From: Flavobacteriales bacterium
Lineage (GTDB): Bacteria; Bacteroidota; Bacteroidia; NS11-12g; UBA9320
Assembly: GCA_020635455.1 (NCBI GenBank)
Contig: JACJZT010000010.1
Span: 1-58,300 of the forward strand
Length of the DNA stretch: 58,300 bases
Direction of reading: 5' to 3'
The notes beneath the pieces were generated by a model. The model saw nothing but the letters and a program-made list of their open reading frames with translations. It had not been told where the DNA came from and did not search any database. Position numbers and translations under genes: made by a program. Shown here in pieces: positions 33,485-43,471 of the stretch (positions are counted from its first letter, which is position 1; the number at the start of each line of letters is the position of its first letter).

Positions 33485-35284
33485 TTAGGTACCCGCATAT
33501 TTTCTGCGCCTGTACCATCCATTGAGGACACCAAAAAGTACAACTGCCAAAACGGGACCAAGCATATTCACCATTTGCCAATAGGTTCTCTCTTCTTTAA
33601 CCAATGGCTTATTTAACAACCGCAATTCAACAACTTTGGTACGAACTTCGATCAAATTGGATTCATCGCATAAGTAATCAATACAGTTAAGCAGGAATTT
33701 CTTATTTGCAAAAACAACCGCTTCGCCAAATGCCTGACTTGCAAAACGATCAAAACCAAGAGGATAAACTTCACCGGACCCTTGTTTAACCTGGTTTCGG
33801 ATCATATCCCCATCGGAGATCACGATCATTTTATTGTTTTGAACCATCGACTTATAGGGAATTTCGATGTCTCGTTTCATGCCATCCAAATGCTCATAAT
33901 GTGATTTAAAGGTACCTTCGAGTAAGACGGCTACCGGTTTAAAGGGTTTATTAAAAACAGCCGGGTTGGGTTGAATTCCTAAAATATCCAAAGAAATATC
34001 AACCGGGTTTCCTGCTATTCTTGAATATTGAGAGGAATGAAGAAGAATGGTCTTCTTAATGTTTGTAGCAGCCGTAGTGTCAATACTGCTGACGAATTGA
34101 GTCCATACACTGCTTAGGTTCTTAACAACAGGATGTGTGCTATCAGCGGCATTCACCAGCGGATAAAAGATCCATGGCAGAAAACCCGGTTTGCCTGAGC
34201 CACCTCTCGACATAACCGGAATCCCATGGCATTGAATGTCCTGAACCAGATCGGGGTTTATACGTACACCATACCGGAATAAAAGGTCGTCAAGATTAAG
34301 ATCGTAGTTGGAAGTAAATATGTTTTTATACTTTCCTACACTGTCCATTTCAGCATTCAGACTTTCCACCAGCCAAATCACCTTACCACCGTTCATAATG
34401 TATTGATCCAGCATGAACTTCTCAACTTCTTTAAAACGGTCTATGGGTTTTGCAACAATAATTCCCCGGTAAGTATTTAACCGCTCTATTAATTTGCTGA
34501 TCAACAACTGCGGAGCCTTATCTCCAGCATTTACAAGTGCTTTGGCAACCTGTTTCGTACAATTGGAGTCATTAATGTTCAGATTTAATCGGTCAACAGA
34601 ATAAAACTCGGATAACTCCCTGGCGATATCTCCTATTTCAGAATCCCCTAATTCACCATGACCCGTCAAAAAGGCAAGTTTTACATCTTTACCGGCCAAA
34701 CATTTACGAATAATATTTCCCAACTCATACTCCAATTGTTCGATGGATTCATTAATGTCTAATTCAGTAGAGTTCCCGAATTTCTTCTTCAGCAGGTTAA
34801 TGGGAAATTCTTTTCCCTTAAAGAATGCAATGCCCCCCGGAACGATATATTTTTCGGTTGGAGTTTCGTCGGGTTTGATGTCGGGGCGCGTGATCTCTAT
34901 TCCTTTGGTTACAAACTGTTTCAGGATCTCTTCCTTTTCATCCAGTTCCTTATCCTCAAGTATATCTTCAAATTCAAACTCTATGTTATTTCCGGCAATG
35001 ACCTTAAATTCGTTGAGAAGATCTTTGGTTGCCTGTTGCAATCGCTTGTAATTCGAGGGCAATTCACCATCCAGATAAATGGTAAAAAACGCCACATCAT
35101 CCATGTTCTTAAGCAGGTTTTTGGTAGACGGGGCCAGTGTAAATCTTTTTTCTTTTGTAAGGTCGAAACGCATGTACAAGGCATCCGACAGCAAATTGAT
35201 CAAGACGATTCCAAGAATGAGATAAAAAAAGGAAGATATCCCCTTCGTTTTTAGCTTACTCAATATGGTTCTTAAAAAATTCAC
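33485..35284 (-). CDS. gldG: Gliding-associated ABC transporter subunit GldG
   Basis: GldG is the substrate-binding-like component of the GldAFG ABC system associated with gliding in Bacteroidota. The 599-residue protein has an N-terminal TM helix (FFYLILGIVLINLLSDAL), the family-typical YMRFDLTKEKRFTLAPSTK, a large ABC-2-associated extracytoplasmic domain and a C-terminal TM helix (LAVVLFGVLNGWYRRRKY). The start codon is a GTG at 35284 that overlaps the gldF stop by 1 nt, so translation is coupled. It is last in the order gldA-gldF-gldG on the minus strand. Confidence 0.93.
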   Translation of the reverse strand: MNFLRTILSKLKTKGISSFFYLILGIVLINLLSDALYMRFDLTKEKRFTLAPSTKNLLKNMDDVAFFTIYLDGELPSNYKRLQQATKDLLNEFKVIAGNNIEFEFEDILEDKELDEKEEILKQFVTKGIEITRPDIKPDETPTEKYIVPGGIAFFKGKEFPINLLKKKFGNSTELDINESIEQLEYELGNIIRKCLAGKDVKLAFLTGHGELGDSEIGDIARELSEFYSVDRLNLNINDSNCTKQVAKALVNAGDKAPQLLISKLIERLNTYRGIIVAKPIDRFKEVEKFMLDQYIMNGGKVIWLVESLNAEMDSVGKYKNIFTSNYDLNLDDLLFRYGVRINPDLVQDIQCHGIPVMSRGGSGKPGFLPWIFYPLVNAADSTHPVVKNLSSVWTQFVSSIDTTAATNIKKTILLHSSQYSRIAGNPVDISLDILGIQPNPAVFNKPFKPVAVLLEGTFKSHYEHLDGMKRDIEIPYKSMVQNNKMIVISDGDMIRNQVKQGSGEVYPLGFDRFASQAFGEAVVFANKKFLLNCIDYLCDESNLIEVRTKVVELRLLNKPLVKEERTYWQMVNMLGPVLAVVLFGVLNGWYRRRKYAGT

Positions 35285-36012
35285 TATGATTTTTCTTTAG
35301 AAATGATTCGGTAGGTTAAACCCAGAAAAAAAGTCGTAAAACTCAAAAAATAAACAACATCCCTGGTATCGAGGACACCGCGACTAATGCTTTGATAATG
35401 ATAGTTGATACCCACCCATTCCATCAGGTAATCCAATCCCGAAAGGACGCTGAGTTTACTGAGTTGTTCGAAGGCACTAAAACAGAAAAAACAAAGGAAC
35501 ATGCTCAGAATAAAAGAGATGATCTGATTTTCGGTAACCGAAGATGAAAACAGTCCGATTGAAACGTAGCAGCTGCCAAGGAACAATAATCCTATATAGG
35601 ATCCCCAGGTGGCACCTGTATCAATATTTCCTTCGGGGGCTCCAAGTTTGTATATCGTATAAAAATAAATCAGGGTCGGGATCAGTGAAAATATCACCAA
35701 AACCATACCGGCACAAAATTTTGCAAAAACGATCTGCAAATCCGTAAGAGGTTTTGTTGCAAGTGATTCATAGGTTCCCATTCGTTTTTCTTCCGAAAAA
35801 GAGCGCATGGTTATGGCAGAGATCAAAAAGATAAAGATCCAGGGCGACATGCTGAAAAGTGTGTCGAGGTTTGAGTATCCGAAATCAAGAACGTTGGTTT
35901 CGGGAAATACCCATATGAACAAGCCCATGGCAATGAGAAAAACCACGATCACAACAATTGCGATCAATGAGCTTAAGAAACTTCGTATTTCCTTAATGAA
36001 AAGTGTGATCAT
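35284..36012 (-). CDS. gldF: Gliding-associated ABC permease GldF
   Basis: A 242-residue ABC-2-type permease with six TM helices. The N-terminal LFIKEIRSFLSSLI and the MRSFSEEKRMGTYESLATKPL cytoplasmic loop are the usual ABC-2/GldF marks. It overlaps the gldA stop by 4 nt (ATGA) and the gldG start by 1 nt, so the three are almost certainly one transcript. Some gliding species lack gldAFG, so the system is accessory to, rather than part of, the core T9SS motor. Confidence 0.94.
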   Translation of the reverse strand: MITLFIKEIRSFLSSLIAIVVIVVFLIAMGLFIWVFPETNVLDFGYSNLDTLFSMSPWIFIFLISAITMRSFSEEKRMGTYESLATKPLTDLQIVFAKFCAGMVLVIFSLIPTLIYFYTIYKLGAPEGNIDTGATWGSYIGLLFLGSCYVSIGLFSSSVTENQIISFILSMFLCFFCFSAFEQLSKLSVLSGLDYLMEWVGINYHYQSISRGVLDTRDVVYFLSFTTFFLGLTYRIISKEKS

Positions 36013-36923
36013 TTTCCCTTTGTAAGATATTTGAAAACATCTTCAAGCCTCTGTTCTTCTTCACTTTGCGACAAGACAACGTTATTATTGTCAACCGCAA
36101 ACTTAAAAACTTCCTCCCGCAGATCCGTACCTTTTGCAGCACTGATCTTCCATTTATTCTTTCCACATTCTTCAACCGACAATACTCCTGCAACCTTTTG
36201 CAACTCATTCTGACCGACCGGATTTTTAAATTCAACCTTGAGGATCAGATTCGAATTAAACTGTTTTTGTAATTCTGAAGTTGAATTGTCAGCCACCAGG
36301 CTACCCTTATTGATGATGATAACCCGGTCACACATTGCCTCAACTTCCTGCATTATATGTGTTGACAGCATTACGGTCCTGTCTTTTCCAAATTCGGTTA
36401 TCAGGTTTCTGATCTCATTGATCTGATTTGGGTCAAGTCCGGAAGTTGGTTCGTCAAGTATGAGCACTTTGGGATCATGGATCATTGCCTGAGCAAGACC
36501 AACACGCTGTCGGTACCCTTTTGAAAGGGCTCCGATCTTTTTATGTTGTTCGGGACCTAAACCGGTTTCGGAAATGATCTTGCTAACGGCAGAAGTGCTG
36601 TTTTTCTTTATTCCGTAAATACCTGCTACAAAATGCAAGTATTCTTTTACATACATATCGAGATAAAGAGGGTTGTGTTCAGGGAGATAGCCAATTTGGC
36701 TTTTAACCTTAATTGGCTCCTTTAAAATATTGTATCCTGAGATCTCTGCGGTACCTGAATTGGGTTTAATGAAACAGGTAAGCATTTTCATAGTGGTGGA
36801 CTTCCCTGCACCATTGGGGCCCAGAAAACCAACGATCTGTCCGCTGGGTATGGAAAAAGTGATGTCTTTAACCGCTTCCTGGGATCCGTATTTTTTGGAA
36901 AGACCTTTAACTTCGATCGACAT
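36009..36923 (-). CDS. gldA: Gliding-associated ABC ATPase GldA
   Basis: The 304-residue ATP-binding subunit of the GldAFG transporter. Walker A is GPNGAGKST, the Q-loop is YLPEHNPLY, the signature is SKGYRQRVGLAQAM, Walker B is VLILDEPTSGLD, and the switch His is in LSTHIMQE. A C-terminal extension of about 90 residues follows the core. It leads the gldA-gldF-gldG operon; about 60 nt separate it from the upstream T9SS cargo gene on the same strand. Confidence 0.94.
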   Translation of the reverse strand: MSIEVKGLSKKYGSQEAVKDITFSIPSGQIVGFLGPNGAGKSTTMKMLTCFIKPNSGTAEISGYNILKEPIKVKSQIGYLPEHNPLYLDMYVKEYLHFVAGIYGIKKNSTSAVSKIISETGLGPEQHKKIGALSKGYRQRVGLAQAMIHDPKVLILDEPTSGLDPNQINEIRNLITEFGKDRTVMLSTHIMQEVEAMCDRVIIINKGSLVADNSTSELQKQFNSNLILKVEFKNPVGQNELQKVAGVLSVEECGKNKWKISAAKGTDLREEVFKFAVDNNNVVLSQSEEEQRLEDVFKYLTKGK

Positions 36924-36981
36924 GCAAACTCACCTTATCCAATAACTCTTCAGTGGATCCATTAAGTATGTAATCCGGAAA

Positions 36982-39897
36982 TTATTCTAAAACCACTCTC
37001 ATAGATTGTTGAGATTCTCTCGTGGTAACTTTAAGAAAGTACAAACCTCTTGAAAATCCACTTACATCAACGCTAAAGGTATTCATCCCCTGTTCGCACT
37101 TTTGATCATATACTTTTTGTCCCAATGCATCGTAAATACTCAAATGAGCGTCGTCGTATTTCTCCAGCCATTCAACATTGAGTTTGTCAAGTGCAGGGTT
37201 TGGATATACTTTCAAACCGGGTATGCTTATATTTCTTACAGATGAAAAACAGAACTTGGTTTTAATGGATTTATCATCAATTCCATTGCAACCATTGGCA
37301 TCCGTTACGGTAACTTCATACAAACCTGCTTTTTTGACCTTAATGATCCTGGTTTTTTCACCACTGTTCCATGAGAATTTGACATAATTTCCGGCATCGA
37401 GGAAAATAGAATCGGTTTCACAAATGGTTGTATCGTTTCCTAATTCCGGCACCGGATTCGGTACGATGACCAATTTAATGGTATCGGTGTAAATACATCC
37501 GTTGACACCGGTTACTCTTAACCAGTAAGTACCGGCAAAGAATACATCCAGGGTTGAATCGGTTGAAGCATCGCTCCAAAGGTATTCCATGGCTGAAGGT
37601 CCATTTAGGCGTCTTCCTCCACTCGCGCAAACACCTCCATCAGGTCCTAAACTGAACACAGGATCGGTTTTTTTGCCGATCACAATTGTATCCGTGTATT
37701 TGCAGCCAAAGCTGTTACTTGCCTCAAGAATATAGGTTCCGGCTTTATTTACCACCTTATTGGCATTAAATGAGGAAACTCCGTTCCAGAAATAATTGGT
37801 CAGGAAGCCCGGACCGATGATGGTATAATCAATACCTTCACAAATACTGGTATCCTTACCAAGTGAAAAGGTTGAAGACGGGTTGATGAATAAAACACGA
37901 GTATCGGAATAGGTACATCCAAATGGATTCACAACCGTTAAAGTGTGTGACTTCTCTTCGTTTGTAGTAAAGCTCTGAGTAGTAGCCTGCCCGCCATTCC
38001 AATTGTAACTCTGCATACCGGAAGGTCCGGTCATGGTAATTTTGGTGTTGTCACAAATGGTGGTATCGTTTCCTAAGTTGAAAACCGGAAGAGCCTTTCG
38101 TTCAATGATCATTGTATCCATATACAAACAGGTGGTTGTATCGGTAACGGTCAGGATTACAGTATCTGCTGCAGAAAATACAATGGTCTGACCCTTATAG
38201 GTACCTTTGGTTCCCTTCCATTCGTAATTTATCATTCCTGATCGCGCAGTAACTTCTACGGTTTTACCAAAACAGAAAAAAGTGTCCCTGATAAAGTTTC
38301 TGTCTTTCAGGTCCGGCCTAATGTAAAGTGTGACCGTTGCTGAATCCGGTGCGCATTTTCCATCCGAGGATCTAACCACTAGTTTGTAAGATTGAGTTCC
38401 TGTTGGTTTGATCAAAGGACTGGCTTCGGTTGAAGTGAAGGTTCCGCCGATCTGGGTCCATTTGTAGATGTATCCGGGAATTTCAGGCTTTCCTATTCTT
38501 ACTGACTCGCCTTCACAAACCCTGACACTGGTTCCTGCAACTCTCGCTTCAAGTTTACAACATAGCATCGAATCGAAAAGCGAAGTTATGTTTGTGGTTG
38601 TAAGAGTATTTTTCGCAAAAATATTACTGGAAGTGACCTTGCCAAAATAGTTTTCATCGAGACTTATCCCAAAATTACTGTTCACAGGAATTTTTTGATT
38701 GCAACCTGAGTTTCCCTTATCGTTTGTTCGTATAAAATAGAGGTCGTATGAATTGGAAGGTTTAAAAGAATTGCTCGAAGAGAAAAGTGAGAATCCTCCA
38801 TCTATGGTTCGGTTAATTTCACTTGGCCAATGACCATCCGTAACGTTCCCACCAAAACTGTTAATGTTTAAGATCACTCCCTGTTCATTGGTTTGCAAAT
38901 AAAATACCTGCCTTCCAAAACTGTCGCTCTGAGTATATCCCGTTAAAGAATACGTATCATCGGGATTTACATTAATTGAAAATGCCCTCGCACTGTTTCC
39001 TATGGTATATTTATACGACCCTTTAAGTTTTCCGGTAGTATCGATAATACTCAAAAGCACATCCGTCATGCCTGGTCCGCTCTCGTTCCAGCCACATACG
39101 ATAAAATTATTCTTATGAATTTTTATATCCCAGATCTGATCCTCACTGGATGTTCCGTAATTTTTGCACCACTTAAGATTGCCATTTGGTGTAAAACTTG
39201 CCAGAAAATAATCGATGTCCCCGGGCACACCAAATTTACCACCTGTAGTTATGGTGTCGTCCGTTAACATTCCAACAACCGTTACAACTCCTTTGGCATC
39301 TTCCACCAATGCAAAACCTTCTTCATCTCCGGCAGCACCGATCTGTCTTCCCCAAATGAAATTGCCCGCTGAAGAGAATTTTACCAGGAAAGCATTGTTA
39401 TTGAGTGAATCGGATTTAACCACTCCTGTAACATAAATATCACCGTTAAACCTTGATTCAAGTACGTTATAAATTTCCTGAAGACTATCGGAGTTAAAGG
39501 ATAAACTCCATTGTACTACACCGGAGGCATTGGTTTTAAACAACAAGCCATCTCCTTTATTAGCATTACTGGTACCACCAACCACGTATCCGGAATCCCT
39601 GGTTTGTTTAACCTTCCAACCGGTTTCGTCGTCTTTGGTTCCATAAGCCTTACTCCACAATACTTTACCCAGTCCGTCGGTACGCACCAGATAAACGTCG
39701 TTTCCTCCGGCTCCATAACTGGATGTGTAACCGGTCAGTATATAACCGCCTTCTTTGGTTTGGGCTGCACTATAACTTCTGTCGTTGCCACTACCTCCAA
39801 TTATTCTTTGAAGTTGTGTAAACTGTCCATTACTGCTCAGGCTGAAAGCCATGATAAGAGTAAAAATCCAAATGCTTTTTGTATAAGATCTTTTCAT
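36982..39897 (-). CDS. Secreted repeat protein with T9SS sorting domain
   Basis: A 971-residue T9SS cargo. A signal peptide (SIWIFTLIMAFSLSSNGQ) is followed by a repeated beta-propeller-like half (about 25-420) of blocks such as GGYILTGYTSS, GYVVGGTSN and NNFIVCGWN. A Cys-rich Ig/PKD-like half comes next, in which five to six units share (G)NDTTIC...W-x-G...CTYTDT, followed by the type A sorting domain (VYPNPALDKLNV to the end). The function is unknown; surface adhesin or matrix roles are usual for such proteins. The frame extends to a TTG at 39915, but the ATG at 39897 begins the signal peptide. It lies directly upstream of gldA on the same strand. Confidence 0.9.
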   Translation of the reverse strand: MKRSYTKSIWIFTLIMAFSLSSNGQFTQLQRIIGGSGNDRSYSAAQTKEGGYILTGYTSSYGAGGNDVYLVRTDGLGKVLWSKAYGTKDDETGWKVKQTRDSGYVVGGTSNANKGDGLLFKTNASGVVQWSLSFNSDSLQEIYNVLESRFNGDIYVTGVVKSDSLNNNAFLVKFSSAGNFIWGRQIGAAGDEEGFALVEDAKGVVTVVGMLTDDTITTGGKFGVPGDIDYFLASFTPNGNLKWCKNYGTSSEDQIWDIKIHKNNFIVCGWNESGPGMTDVLLSIIDTTGKLKGSYKYTIGNSARAFSINVNPDDTYSLTGYTQSDSFGRQVFYLQTNEQGVILNINSFGGNVTDGHWPSEINRTIDGGFSLFSSSNSFKPSNSYDLYFIRTNDKGNSGCNQKIPVNSNFGISLDENYFGKVTSSNIFAKNTLTTTNITSLFDSMLCCKLEARVAGTSVRVCEGESVRIGKPEIPGYIYKWTQIGGTFTSTEASPLIKPTGTQSYKLVVRSSDGKCAPDSATVTLYIRPDLKDRNFIRDTFFCFGKTVEVTARSGMINYEWKGTKGTYKGQTIVFSAADTVILTVTDTTTCLYMDTMIIERKALPVFNLGNDTTICDNTKITMTGPSGMQSYNWNGGQATTQSFTTNEEKSHTLTVVNPFGCTYSDTRVLFINPSSTFSLGKDTSICEGIDYTIIGPGFLTNYFWNGVSSFNANKVVNKAGTYILEASNSFGCKYTDTIVIGKKTDPVFSLGPDGGVCASGGRRLNGPSAMEYLWSDASTDSTLDVFFAGTYWLRVTGVNGCIYTDTIKLVIVPNPVPELGNDTTICETDSIFLDAGNYVKFSWNSGEKTRIIKVKKAGLYEVTVTDANGCNGIDDKSIKTKFCFSSVRNISIPGLKVYPNPALDKLNVEWLEKYDDAHLSIYDALGQKVYDQKCEQGMNTFSVDVSGFSRGLYFLKVTTRESQQSMRVVLE

Positions 39898-40086
39898 GAA
39901 TATTAATTGTTTCAAAGCAAGGTATTTTTATCGAAATGAGCAATTCCAAACAGTTTTCTTTTTGCATTTTCCAGGAATTTGACATTATTGTGGGAACCAA
40001 TTTGTTTATATTTGGTTATATCAATTAAACCTTAAGGATTAAGACTGTATTAAAAGTCAAAGAATTCATAATTCAACAAAGCATCC

Positions 40087-40617
40087 ATGCAACGAAATAA
40101 TAAGAATCAATTAGTCATCTGCACCCTGCTTCTTTTCCTGCTAACAAATTGTTCCAACAACACTCAAAAAAAGATCGCCATGAAAAACAACGCACCAAAA
40201 ATGAATTTAACTGAAGAAGAATGGAAAGAAAAATTAAGTCCTGAAGAATTTCAGGTCTTGCGCCAAAAAGGAACTGAAAGGGCTTTTACCGGAAAATATA
40301 CCGATAATAAGGAGGAAGGTATATATGTGTGTAAGGGTTGTGGAACTGAATTATTTTCTTCGGAAACAAAATTTGATTCACATTGTGGCTGGCCTTCTTT
40401 TTATGACGGGATCGACAAATCGAAGATCACAGAAACGCTGGACTTAAGTCATGGTATGACCAGAACCGAAGTAACCTGTTCAAATTGCGGTGGGCATCTT
40501 GGTCATGTTTTTAACGACGGACCTACCGATAAAACCGGTTTGAGGTATTGCATAAACTCAATTTCCCTGGGGTTTATTGAGAAACAGGAATACGATTCCC
40601 TTTTGAAAAAGAAATAG
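40087..40617 (+). CDS. msrB: Peptide-methionine (R)-S-oxide reductase, lipoprotein
   Basis: MsrB reduces the R-sulfoxide of methionine residues. The 176-residue chain starts with a lipoprotein signal (LLLFLLTNC), so it is likely held at the periplasmic face of a membrane. The MsrB fold has both zinc CxxC pairs (CKGCGTELF, CSNCGGHLG), the HCGWPSF motif and the catalytic Cys in RYCINS. An internal Met start (MKNNAPKMNL) would give a cytoplasmic form, but the lipobox supports the longer start. A -7-like TATATTTG lies at 40007-40014. It converges with queA. Confidence 0.95.
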   Translation: MQRNNKNQLVICTLLLFLLTNCSNNTQKKIAMKNNAPKMNLTEEEWKEKLSPEEFQVLRQKGTERAFTGKYTDNKEEGIYVCKGCGTELFSSETKFDSHCGWPSFYDGIDKSKITETLDLSHGMTRTEVTCSNCGGHLGHVFNDGPTDKTGLRYCINSISLGFIEKQEYDSLLKKK

Positions 40618-40638
40618 GTTTTGAGCTGACCTGAAAGA

Positions 40639-41688
40639 TCAGAGGATCAGCATTACATCTCCGTAACTGAGAAAACGATATTTCTCGGCAATTGCCGTTT
40701 TGTAAATTTTATTAAAAAAGTCCATGTCATCTATGAATGCAGCCGTGATCATCATCAAGGTGCTTTCAGATTCATGAAAATTGGTTAAAAAAGAATTTGC
40801 GATCCTGAATTCGTAAGGTGGAAAAATGAATTTATCGGTCCATTGCTCAGAAGGATTCAGTTTCCCATAGGCAGATACCGAGCTTTCAATAGCGCGCATG
40901 GCACCGCTTCCTACCGCACAAACCTTCTTTTTATTGTCCATGGCTCCATTTAACATAGAAGCAGTTTCAGCCGGTATACTCATGCTTTCGGAGTCCATCT
41001 TATGCTTTGTAAGATCCTCAACTTCAACCGATCTTCCGTAACTCGCTCCCTGAAAAACCGTTAATTCCGAAAACTTCACTCCTTTTATTTCAAGCCGGAT
41101 CATTGTTTCCCGCGTAAAATGCAAACCTGCAGTAGGTGGAGCAATGGCACCTTCAACCTTAGCATGTATGGTTTGATAGCGAATTGCATCTTCCTCTTCA
41201 ACCTTTCGTTCAATGTATTTAGGCAAAGGGGTTTCTCCCAATCTGTATATTAAGGTTTTGAATGCATCATCATCACCGTCAAACAAAAAACGGATGGTAC
41301 GACCTCTGGAAGTGGTGTTATCGATCACTTCCGCGATCAGATCATCGTCACCGAAAAACAATTTGTTTCCAACACGGATCTTTCTTGCAGGATCAACCAA
41401 AACATCCCACAATCTCAATTCGTGATTGAGTTCTCTTAAAAGAAAAACCTCGATCTGGGCACCGGTCTTTTCCTTATTTCCATATAAACGAGCCGGAAAT
41501 ACCTTGGAATTGTTAAAAACCATTACATCACCATCATCAAAATAATTAAGAATGTCCTTAAAAACTTTATGTTCAATGGTTTTGTCTTTGCGGTTAACAA
41601 CCATCATGCGACTTTCATCTCTGTTTTCTGATGGATATTGTGCGATAAGTTCGGGGGGGAGATTGTACTTGAATTTGGATAGTTTCAT
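40639..41688 (-). CDS. queA: S-adenosylmethionine:tRNA ribosyltransferase-isomerase (canonical QueA)
   Basis: QueA makes epoxyqueuosine on tRNA from AdoMet and preQ1-tRNA. The 349-residue product has standard length and motifs: YNLPPELIAQYP at the start, VFNNSKVFPARL, PPTAGLHFT, FLTNFHESESTLMM and RFLSYGDVMLI. The frame is open to 41718, but a well-formed promoter at 41716-41746 would start transcription after that codon, so the ATG at 41688 (MKLSKFKYNLPP) is selected. A second, more divergent copy lies at 1320-2531. Confidence 0.95.
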   Translation of the reverse strand: MKLSKFKYNLPPELIAQYPSENRDESRMMVVNRKDKTIEHKVFKDILNYFDDGDVMVFNNSKVFPARLYGNKEKTGAQIEVFLLRELNHELRLWDVLVDPARKIRVGNKLFFGDDDLIAEVIDNTTSRGRTIRFLFDGDDDAFKTLIYRLGETPLPKYIERKVEEEDAIRYQTIHAKVEGAIAPPTAGLHFTRETMIRLEIKGVKFSELTVFQGASYGRSVEVEDLTKHKMDSESMSIPAETASMLNGAMDNKKKVCAVGSGAMRAIESSVSAYGKLNPSEQWTDKFIFPPYEFRIANSFLTNFHESESTLMMITAAFIDDMDFFNKIYKTAIAEKYRFLSYGDVMLIL

Positions 41689-41715
41689 ATCGGAAAAGCT
41701 CCTTTGAAAGGGGTG

Positions 41716-41746
41716 CAAAATTAGCTTTATAATTACACAATATCAA
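41716..41746 (-). promoter_or_regulatory. Bacteroidota-type promoter for queA
   Basis: Minus strand: TTG (41746-41744), 20-base spacer, TAATTTTG (41723-41716). Both boxes and the spacing fit the Bacteroidota TTG/TAnnTTTG model. The predicted transcript start near 41709 leaves a leader of about 20 nt to the ATG at 41688 and rules out the upstream in-frame start at 41718. Confidence 0.6.
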
Positions 41747-41832
41747 GAGTAATCTTATGATGGAATTCGGGTCCTTTTATCGAATCAATGTATGGAATCT
41801 GTTATTTAAATATGAAATTGCGCATCTGAATT

Positions 41833-43089
41833 ATGTTGGGTAGATTTTTGTTTTTTATTTCCAATGCTTTTGGGCTAAGTAATACCTTTCTCAAGGGCAA
41901 CCGTTTGAGAAGCATCCTTTCCGTAATGGGTATTGCAATCGGTATCTTTTGCATTGTGGCTGTTTTGACCTTTGCCGGAAGCATGGAAAAAAATGTTAAG
42001 AAGAACCTCGAAACCCTTGGTCTTAATGTGATTTTTATCGAAAAATGGCCATGGGGTTTTGGATCAGGAGAATACAAATGGTGGGATTATCTCTCCAGAC
42101 CCGAAGCCGGGATGAATGACTATAAACTCTTTAAACAACGATATTCAGATCTGGTAATTAAAGAAGTCGCCTACCAGTGCAGTGTATCAGGCATAACCGT
42201 CAAACGCAACAATCAGTCAACAACCAAGGCAAAGATCTTCGGTATTACTGAGGGGTATGTTCGTATGAACGGGTTTGTGCTGCAGGAAGGACGAATGTTC
42301 ACTTTACAGGAGGAGAATAGCGGTAGAAATCTAGTGATCATGGGAGCAAAAGTTGCTGAAGAACTTTTCCCTGGAGAAAGTCCGGTAGGAAAGATACTAA
42401 AAATAAAGGGCATGAAAAGCGTCATCATCGGGGTGTTTGAAATGCAAGGTTCCATGATGAACCAGCAAGCTGATGCAGGATTGTATGTCCCGATAACCTA
42501 TATGAGAAATTTTTCTTCAATAGGAAATGGAATGGGTTCGAGCAGAATTGTGGTTCAGGGATACCCCGAAAGAGGTATCGAAGAACTGGAAGCTGAAGTT
42601 ACTAAGATCATGAGGAGTATCCGAATGCTTAAACCTTCCGAAAAAAATAATTTTGCCCTGAACAAAATGACCATGTTCAGCAATCAACTGGACAGCACTT
42701 TTGTTACCATCGATATCGTTTCATGGGTCCTTGGTTTATTCTCACTCATTGTTGGAATGTTTGGTATTGCAAACATTATGTTTGTTTCTGTTAAAGAGCG
42801 AACACCCATAATCGGCGTGCAAAAAGCTCTGGGTGCCAAAAACAGTTTCATACTGATACAGTTTCTTTACGAATCCATTGTGTTGAGCATAATTGGCGGA
42901 GCAATTGGCATTTTACTTGCATGGTTGGTCAGCATCTCCGTTGCCGGAAATCTGGACTTTCCTATCCACTTTGACGCCAATAGTTTTTTAACCGGAATTT
43001 CCCTTTCAATGTTTACAGGAATAATTGCCGGACTCTTGCCCGCTATCCGGGCATCTAAACTCGACCCGGTTGAAGCGATCAGAAGCTGA
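41833..43089 (+). CDS. MacB/FtsX-type ABC transporter permease
   Basis: A 418-residue ABC permease of the MacB/LolC type, with an N-terminal TM helix (LSVMGIAIGIFCIVAVLTF), a MacB periplasmic core domain (about residues 50-280) and the FtsX-like C-terminal block of three TM helices, including the conserved VKERTPIIGVQKALGAK loop. It probably couples ATP hydrolysis in the cytoplasm to work on a lipoprotein, peptide or drug at the periplasmic side. No ATPase gene is adjacent, so the partner NBD must be elsewhere. It converges with the cytochrome-like lipoprotein gene. Confidence 0.92.
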   Translation: MLGRFLFFISNAFGLSNTFLKGNRLRSILSVMGIAIGIFCIVAVLTFAGSMEKNVKKNLETLGLNVIFIEKWPWGFGSGEYKWWDYLSRPEAGMNDYKLFKQRYSDLVIKEVAYQCSVSGITVKRNNQSTTKAKIFGITEGYVRMNGFVLQEGRMFTLQEENSGRNLVIMGAKVAEELFPGESPVGKILKIKGMKSVIIGVFEMQGSMMNQQADAGLYVPITYMRNFSSIGNGMGSSRIVVQGYPERGIEELEAEVTKIMRSIRMLKPSEKNNFALNKMTMFSNQLDSTFVTIDIVSWVLGLFSLIVGMFGIANIMFVSVKERTPIIGVQKALGAKNSFILIQFLYESIVLSIIGGAIGILLAWLVSISVAGNLDFPIHFDANSFLTGISLSMFTGIIAGLLPAIRASKLDPVEAIRS

Positions 43090-43091
43090 TC

Positions 43092-43454
43092 CTAGTTAGG
43101 ATATCCTTTGGTAACCCAGCAATCAAATATCTGCAATTCTCTTGCACTTAGTTTTGCTGCACCCTGTGGCATCGGTTCTGCTCCGGCCTGGTGATTTATT
43201 GCCTGTATCAGTTTGCCGTTTTCGGTTTCTTCTCTTGCCTTCAGATAGGTCCTGAGATCAATACCTCCTGCCCCTGCCGAATGACAACCGGTTACATTAC
43301 AATGTTGGGTCAGGATCGGTTTAACCAAAACCTCGTAAGTGGATGAGTCGCAAGTAGTTTTGACGGTTGGCTTATCATCATTTCCACTGCCACCATCACC
43401 ACACGACCAAAGAAAAAAGGCAAGCATGCCTGAAATTAGTAGGATTTTTTTCAT
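43092..43454 (-). CDS. Small cytochrome-c-like lipoprotein with CxxxxCH motif
   Basis: A 120-residue exported lipoprotein (signal LISGMLAFFLWSC) with a c-type heme-like motif, CNVTGCH. It has four rather than two residues between the cysteines, a variant I know from Bacteroidota/Planctomycete-type cytochrome-like domains. A possible distal Met ligand is in EPMPQG. Two other Cys (TTCDSS, IFDCWV) could form a disulfide. Heme attachment through CxxxxCH is uncertain. The frame extends to 43478, but the promoter at 43472-43503 and the signal peptide support the ATG at 43454. Confidence 0.82.
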   Translation of the reverse strand: MKKILLISGMLAFFLWSCGDGGSGNDDKPTVKTTCDSSTYEVLVKPILTQHCNVTGCHSAGAGGIDLRTYLKAREETENGKLIQAINHQAGAEPMPQGAAKLSARELQIFDCWVTKGYPN

Positions 43455-43471
43455 ATTAATAATTAATGCGC

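Noticed and set aside
39511..39906. Plus-strand frame of 131 codons opposite the T9SS cargo gene
   Set aside because: Antisense to the signal peptide and repeats of a clear gene; no independent evidence.
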